The notes beneath the pieces were generated by a model. The model made no database searches. It had not been told where the DNA came from and saw nothing but the letters and a program-made list of their open reading frames with translations. A DNA stretch of 64,000 bases from Nissolia schottii (taxonomy: Eukaryota; Streptophyta; Magnoliopsida; Fabales; Fabaceae): the NCBI GenBank assembly GCA_003254905.1, contig QANU01019398.1:402084-466083 (forward strand), in the 5' to 3' direction. Below, in pieces: positions 48,001 through 64,000 of the stretch. Both the position numbers and the translations under genes were made by a program. The first letter of the stretch is position 1; the number at the start of each line of letters is the position of its first letter.

Positions 48001-48659
48001 AATCATATTTTTTTATATACATGAATTTTTGAAGAAGTGAACAAAATGTCCATCATTTATATTAATGCGACAAAATTTAATTTGTTGACCGTCTGAAAAA
48101 CACTTACGCTATCTGTAAATAAAATGTAAACTAATAAATAAATTAATAAAAAACAACAACAACAACTCTATTTCGAGTTTTCCGGACTCCAAATTATTTT
48201 GTATAATAAGTGGGTGGCAAATGTCAAAGCAAAATATCAGCCCAAATTTGGCCAACGTGCTTCACTTGGACCACACAAGACTTGGAAAATTCTTATATGT
48301 TGTTGTTCTTCCATTTCTATCCTTTACTATTGAAATGAATAGTTTGAAAATGCGTGTAAAGTACTTGCCTGGAGCTCGGTGGTGACAGGGTACTCGTCCA
48401 TGTCGACGTAGTTCTTGTTAATGGCGGCCATGATGAGCCTGTCGCACTCTGGCTCCATCCAGGTGGTCACGAACGACGCCAGGTTCAGCCTCGGGTTCCC
48501 GTCCAGCATCAGCTCGTCGTTTATTATCTGGTACGCCGCCTCCTTCGGTATGGACTCCTCCGCCATCCTGAACCTCGGCAGCGATGTTCGCACATAGCGC
48601 GAGGCGAAGGTCGAGTGCACCGAAACGTCGCTTTGGGATGCCGTTTTGGACAGAACCAT
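45026..48659 (-). CDS. GAD: Glutamate decarboxylase (GAD), PLP-dependent, 504 aa
   Basis: Six exons on the minus strand: 48659-48369, 47737-47537, 47091-46877, 46167-45914, 45671-45619 and 45526-45026, totalling 1515 nt. It converts glutamate to GABA plus CO2 in the cytosol. Family marks: [20 protein letters not shown] start, [79 protein letters not shown] and the PLP site [10 protein letters not shown] with the cofactor lysine at about residue 277. The C-terminus ([20 protein letters not shown], then KMNVVC) has the Trp and basic cluster expected of a calmodulin-binding tail, so Ca2+/calmodulin control is likely. Intron 1 is of GC-AG type (CAG/GCAAGT). A CACTA-like MITE sits in intron 3. TTATATAAG at 48738-48746 is a good TATA box about 80 bp upstream of the ATG. 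Confidence 0.96.
46327..46731. mobile_element. Long-TIR MITE with CACTA-like tip in GAD intron 3
   Basis: The right end is CAAATTTGTTGCAGTG. The outer ~130 bp on both sides are imperfect inverted copies sharing TATAAGATY, GTGTTTTATARTATAAAAA and TTTATTGACAAAGACAA. The left tip is more decayed (AGCAACAATAAATTTG). About 405 bp in all, no open frame. Confidence 0.6.
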
Positions 48660-48737
48660 TGTGGAGTTGGGAGTTTCAGAGATTCAAATGATGAGTTATG
48701 TTATGGGTGTTGTGACTGCATGTGGGGAGGGCAGGGC

Positions 48738-48746
48738 TTATATAAG
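48738..48746 (-). promoter_or_regulatory. TATA box of the GAD gene
   Basis: CTTATATAAG lies about 80 bp before the GAD start codon, leaving room for a 5' leader of about 50 nt. Confidence 0.6.
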
Positions 48747-49474
48747 TACACCCTGGAAGGCTTAACTGGTGAGGGTGCTAATCAAAGACTACTATTCAAA
48801 CAAGAGAAAACTAAGAACTAATAAGTAGATTAAAAATGCTGCTGTTGCATGCATTGGAGGTAGGTATTGTTTTCACTATTTTATCCCTTATACTTTATCA
48901 ACTGTCTTTTGTGTCTTTCCATTTACGGGTAATGTTACTTGCTGCGTAAACCACATGCTTTCAACCAAAGAGAGACAGACACGTGTTCTTTTCACGGGGT
49001 TCCCTCTATATTTTTAAGATCCGGTGTAACAAGCCTCAATTAGTCAATGGGAATTGAAAAAGGGCAATAAAGCTCAATAACGCATATGCTGAGGTCAAGT
49101 TATTTATAATTTTCAATTCAAAGGAAGACACAAAAAATATTCAATACGCTTTTCCAAAACCATATGCAAATAATTTTCTTTTTTCTTGTGTGAAAATGAA
49201 AAATCAGCAGAGAATTTTGAGAAGGATGATAAAACGACGGTAAACAGGAGTATGGGCTGGAATCAAATGCTACTCTTCCAGAACAAATGATGCATTGCAG
49301 TGGGGTGAAAAAGAGCAGGCACCGACATTGGTGCTTTAGAAATTAATCCTTTTTATTGTCTTCTTGAATGAGCTAATGAAGCAAACTTTAGACTTTTCAA
49401 CAAACTTCCAGAAGAGGAACTCTTTCTTTTTTATTTTTTATTTTGATGGGTTAATAGTGGCTTACCTCATTATA
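48747..49474. other. Intergenic region upstream of GAD, no gene recognised
   Basis: About 700 bp between the GAD promoter and the next repeat. No supported coding frame or named motif. Confidence 0.4.
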
Positions 49475-50084
49475 GTGGTTATGCACTTAACTCTCCAAAG
49501 CTATAAAATGTGTCATTTAACTCTCTAAGCTTTTTAAATAGTGCAAATAAGATATTCCGTCTCATTTAATGTCTAAAAAGTCTGTTAGTTAACATGTATC
49601 TGTATGTATTATAAAGACAAAATTACTCTTTCTTTAAAATAAAAATAAACTAATTTTTTTCATTTAAAAAAAATCCAATTCCCAAAACCCTTTTACGGTA
49701 ATCTTCCTCTCCCTTTAAAATTGAACCCAATGCCCCAACCCCGTTCGTACCTATCACCACTGATTCATCCACCTCCTGCATTCCCTCCAGTCTCACCTAT
49801 GCTCTTTGCTTTTTTCTATTTTTCTTTAGTGATTGCTTATATAGTGTTATTTTTTCGTTGTTGTTTCTATTTTATCTTCAAAAAATTAGTTTTTTTATTT
49901 TTATTTTGAAGAAAAATAATTTTGTCCCTACAATACATCATGTCACAGATGCATGTATTACAACACATGTATTAACAGACATTTTAATTGGTAAAAGTGA
50001 CACAATGTCTCATTTGTACGGTTTAAAAAACTTAGGGGTCGAATTACATATTTTACAATGTTAGATAGTTAAGTGCACAACAAC
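49475..50084. repeat. Candidate MITE, about 610 bp, with short inverted ends
   Basis: GTGGTTATGCACTTAACT at the left is an inverted match to AGTTAAGTGCACAACAAC at the right. More loosely paired sequences lie inside (TAACATGTATCTGTATGTAT against ATGCATGTATTACAACACAT). No open frame and no certain target duplication. Confidence 0.5.
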
Positions 50085-50286
50085 CATAGGAATAAATTGC
50101 TACTAAACCCCTTTTTTTATTTTGTTTCAAAAGGGGTAAGAAATTCTGTTTGTTATTTAATTTTTCCTTTAAAAAATGATGTTGACAAACAATATAATGG
50201 AGCAGAGCCCATTTCTTTCTTTCTGGGCTTGGGATATCTATCAAATTGTTAATACGTCCCCTTGCTTTAGACATAGAATTCAATGT

Positions 50287-60979
<10,693 letters not shown>

Positions 60980-61016
60980 TTTAGTTGGAGGGTTTATCAT
61001 AGACAAAGTTGACTGG

Positions 61017-61028
61017 CTTTTATATATA
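61017..61028 (-). promoter_or_regulatory. TATA box of the ABC1K-like gene
   Basis: TATATATAAAAG on the minus strand, about 38 bp before the chosen ATG. Its position makes the upstream in-frame ATG at 61000 unlikely to be inside the transcript. Confidence 0.55.
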
Positions 61029-61081
61029 CGACCGAGCTTGTGCACTCTTTGCAAACCAAGGCTCCGGCTGCAATGAACCAA

Positions 61082-63718
61082 GTACTTACAAGGATCAAAT
61101 TGCTCCTAGTGTTTAAATCGTTGATACTTGATCCGACAGTTTGTATTATAGGGATTCAAATATCCTTTTCGACCCCAAAATTTTTTAAATTAAAATTGTG
61201 AAATTTCATTTTCATCCTGGTAGTAACTATTAAATTGTGCCAAAAAAAAATTTAATTGATTGTTGTTAAGCCTTGAAGCGCAATTAAGGTGGAGGATGTT
61301 GCAGGCATATTCGTCGGCCATAATCACCGCCCTCAAGCTCACTACCACCACCAATCACTGCACCAGCCCATTGCCAGCACCACTAGTCACATTGACAAAC
61401 AACCACCGCTTGCTACCTCTTTTTTGCGCCACCGCCACCCCGACACCTCCCTCAACGCCACTTCACCGCCACCCGGCGGCGACCCCTGCCCCAACACCAT
61501 AACACAGGATACAGAAATCAACCAACATCCAAATCCAAAACAAAGAAAAATTCTCAGATCCAGAATGAAAAGCTAAGACAAGAAGGAGTGTGGATTGGGC
61601 TTCGATAGTTCATGAGGCAAAAAATGTTAAGCAATAAGTAATAAGCAATAGGTAGCAGGCCTGGTGGTTCCGGTACACTCAAAAACTATAAGAACATAAC
61701 TATAGGATCTGTCGTAGCGATCTGGCATTGCCACGGCAACCGTGGACCGCCACAAGGCCACCACTACCAAAGTAGTTACGCCAGGGCTTACTACTTTAGG
61801 ACATCTTAAAAAGGACTAGCTACCTACCCTATGTGAAGACGTCGCATCTTCACAACATAGAAAGAAAGAAACTAAGCAGGAACTCCGTTCTAGAGAGGAG
61901 AGGAGTCTCAAGCTCTGAGCAAGTTGAAAAGGGGAAATGAGAGCTCTATATATAGGTGGAAAGGTGGCCAAAAGGGCGGGTCGGACCCTCTTCTAGCCCA
62001 GGCGGCACAGATTAGGTTTTCTGATTAGCGGCGGCGTGCTGGAGCGCGCCAAGGCACCAAAAATTAATGACAAAGATTTGACCTCTTAAGGGCTTGGCTA
62101 GTGAAGGCCTTGATCTGGTCTGTTCTCACCCTTACTTATAACTTTTCACATACATACATTCACAAATCTTTGTGACACACTAGTTCACGAGAAAATCAAT
62201 TAATATCTCGTTTACTTATTTTCTATTCTCAGTTCCTATGACTAACAATCATTTCTATTCTTTTCTTTTACATTTACATTGTAACTCAAGTTCTTTGTAT
62301 TGAATTTCTCTTAGTCATAGTTGTTCTTTAATTCCTCTTTTAATGAATACTTTGATGGTCTCTGTGTCTATATTTTGGTTTCTGTTGTTCTTAATCTTTA
62401 AAGTTATATATTTTAAACAATGCATTATTAGCCTAGAACTCATTCATCAAGGGAATTTGGTTCAATTCCCCAAATTGAGATTTTGAACCAAATTTTTATG
62501 GTTCAAGGTCGTTGATTTATTGTCGACCATAAATCTCATAAAACAATGTGACAATAAATACAATTATACAAGATTCAGCGTAAATATATGTTACACAAAA
62601 ATCCTACTATATAATGTATTTCACTTCCACATTCACTTGCCTAAAAAAATTTATTTACAAATAATAATAACAATCTACATTTGTGAGTCTCAATTTTCAA
62701 TGTAGCAACATTACTTTTGATCTGCATTGTCCATTTAATTGACAAAGGAATCTACACCCTTCATTCTTTTTGAAAAGTACCAAGCATTTTGTGATTATAA
62801 TTTTATAAAAAAGAAGAAGAAATTTTTTTTAAGTGAAATAAAAATTTTGGGTTAATTTTTAATTGTTAACTTGATCATATTTTTATGAGAGACAATCACA
62901 CACACTACTATAATCACGTTTCATTGTAAATTTCAAGGTTTATACCTTTGATTCCATGAGATCCATTGCATCATTAGTTGAAATGACTATGATGCATTTA
63001 TTTATTTAATGTTTTAATTGTTATATGTGGTTTAATGATTTATTCATATGATAAGATGAATAATCAATAAAAAAAAATTAAACAGTGACTCAATTGGTTT
63101 TATGTCAGATTCAATTTTTTTTAACCTTGATGGATGATTTAGTTGCATATATAGATTGTTGTGTCTTGACCTTTGAAAATTATCAAATATTTTTTTTCTT
63201 ATTCATTTTTGTTATTCTTTGTCCCTTGAAAAAAGTGATTGATTGACTATGAATTGGAAAATGTTAGTTTTACTTTTTTAATAATTATAATATTTAACTA
63301 TTTTATTTGAGGACTAATAGTTTTCAAAACTACTTAAACTAACTATTTTCCTTTTATAGTGTACTAATCAAGTTTCAAAATGATTTCATAAATCATTTTA
63401 CATGTACACCTTTCACATAATCATGGGATGTAATTAAATTTATAGAGACCATAATATTTATTGATTTTCCTTTCCTCTACTTTTACTCTTCTAATTTGTG
63501 GTATATATCCAATTGCCAGTAATCAATAATTTTATAAATCTTATGTTATTATTTCTTTTAATTATGTTTGTGAACGATGTCTTTCAATAAGTTTATGAAT
63601 TTATGAATTCACGCCGAATTGTTGTTATTTTGATTCTTAATTTTTTTTGATAAGTTATTATTTCACTTTATAAAAAAAAGAAGTAAACCACAATATTTTA
63701 GATCTTTTATCCTTGCAT
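61082..63718. other. Intergenic; GC-richer island then AT-rich sequence
   Basis: From 61270 to 62100 the base composition is more GC-rich than its surroundings. There are Pro/His-rich chance frames (61289-61576), a TATA-like CTCTATATATAGG at 61946 and GCGGCGGCGTGC near 62029. It could be an LTR or leader of an unrecognised element, or a decayed gene. From 62130 on it is AT-rich without a gene. Confidence 0.3.
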
Positions 63719-64000
63719 GCGAATTGCATTGCAAACAAATGGTGCATTGGTAGGGAATTATAAGGAAAAATAGTATGGCACGGAAATTGGAAGAAAATGT
63801 GAAATTGCACTCTAATTACGAGGAGTTGTGGCATTGCATGAGATTTGTAAGCAAATGTATTATTGCACGGAAATTTGCAGGAAACTTGACATCGCACTTG
63901 AGTTGCAAGGAAATGTAGCATTTCACGAGAACTGTAAGCAAATTTAGAATTGCACAGGAATTTGAACGAAATATGACATTGCACTCAAATTGTAAGAAGA
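63719..64000 (-). repeat. 29-bp minisatellite with an 87-bp higher-order period
   Basis: Nine consecutive 29-bp units with no indel (boundaries at 63719, 63748, 63777, 63806, 63835, 63864, 63893, 63922, 63951), and a tenth cut by the window end. The consensus resembles TGCACGGAAATTTGCAAGGA followed by AATGTGACAT. Units three apart are more alike than neighbours, so the real period is three units (87 bp). The minus strand is open across the whole array (63984 to 63658) and gives a 29-residue repeat such as FKFLCNSKFAYSSREMLHFL. The array continues beyond the window. Confidence 0.85.

Overview
The window is a stretch of plant nuclear chromosome, most likely from a legume. It is AT-rich, has long intergenic spaces, uses GT-AG introns, and its protein families are typical plant nuclear ones. 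It also carries Au-type SINEs, copia and RTE retroelement pieces and many MITE-like elements. A legume (Glycine-like) origin is my inference from protein wording and repeat flavour and was not tested by any search. The sequence looks like draft assembly: one run of 121 N, two single N, and a 401-base pure C run that is probably an assembly or read artefact.

Seven protein-coding genes could be rebuilt exon by exon, with every splice phase closing. (1) A Hikeshi-like HSP70 nuclear import carrier (minus, 2494-3188), with a near-perfect heat shock element upstream. (2) A PRP38-family splicing factor with an RD/RE/RS-rich tail (plus, 9528-13508). (3) A transmembrane 9 superfamily protein (EMP/TMN) of 600 aa (minus, 14498-18443). 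(4) An ATP-binding-type universal stress protein of 168 aa (plus, 22025-23444). (5) A single-exon L-type lectin receptor kinase of 703 aa, clade VIII-like (plus, 39364-41475). (6) A glutamate decarboxylase of 504 aa with one GC-AG intron (minus, 45026-48659). (7) An ABC1K/ADCK1-like atypical kinase of 564 aa in 16 exons (minus, 50287-60979).

The genes are unrelated housekeeping, stress and signalling genes with no operon-like logic. The spaces between them (3.8-8.6, 18.5-22, 23.5-39 and 61-64 kb) are built mainly from repeats. These include a CACTA terminus with an array of subterminal hairpins; a four-copy MITE family; a 666-bp long-TIR element with an 11-bp duplication; a tandem array of about 267 bp; a foldback array rich in GTGCACAAACAT-type words; a 45-bp minisatellite; two copies of a tRNA-derived SINE; Au SINEs; LINE scraps; and broken Ty1/copia fossils.

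The most unusual items are the 29-bp minisatellite at the right edge, whose three-unit (87-bp) higher-order period keeps an open frame with a 29-residue repeat; the cluster of unlike repeats sharing one short word at 28-33 kb; and an intronic hairpin in the TM9 gene next to an Au SINE. I found no convincing new multi-gene biological system.
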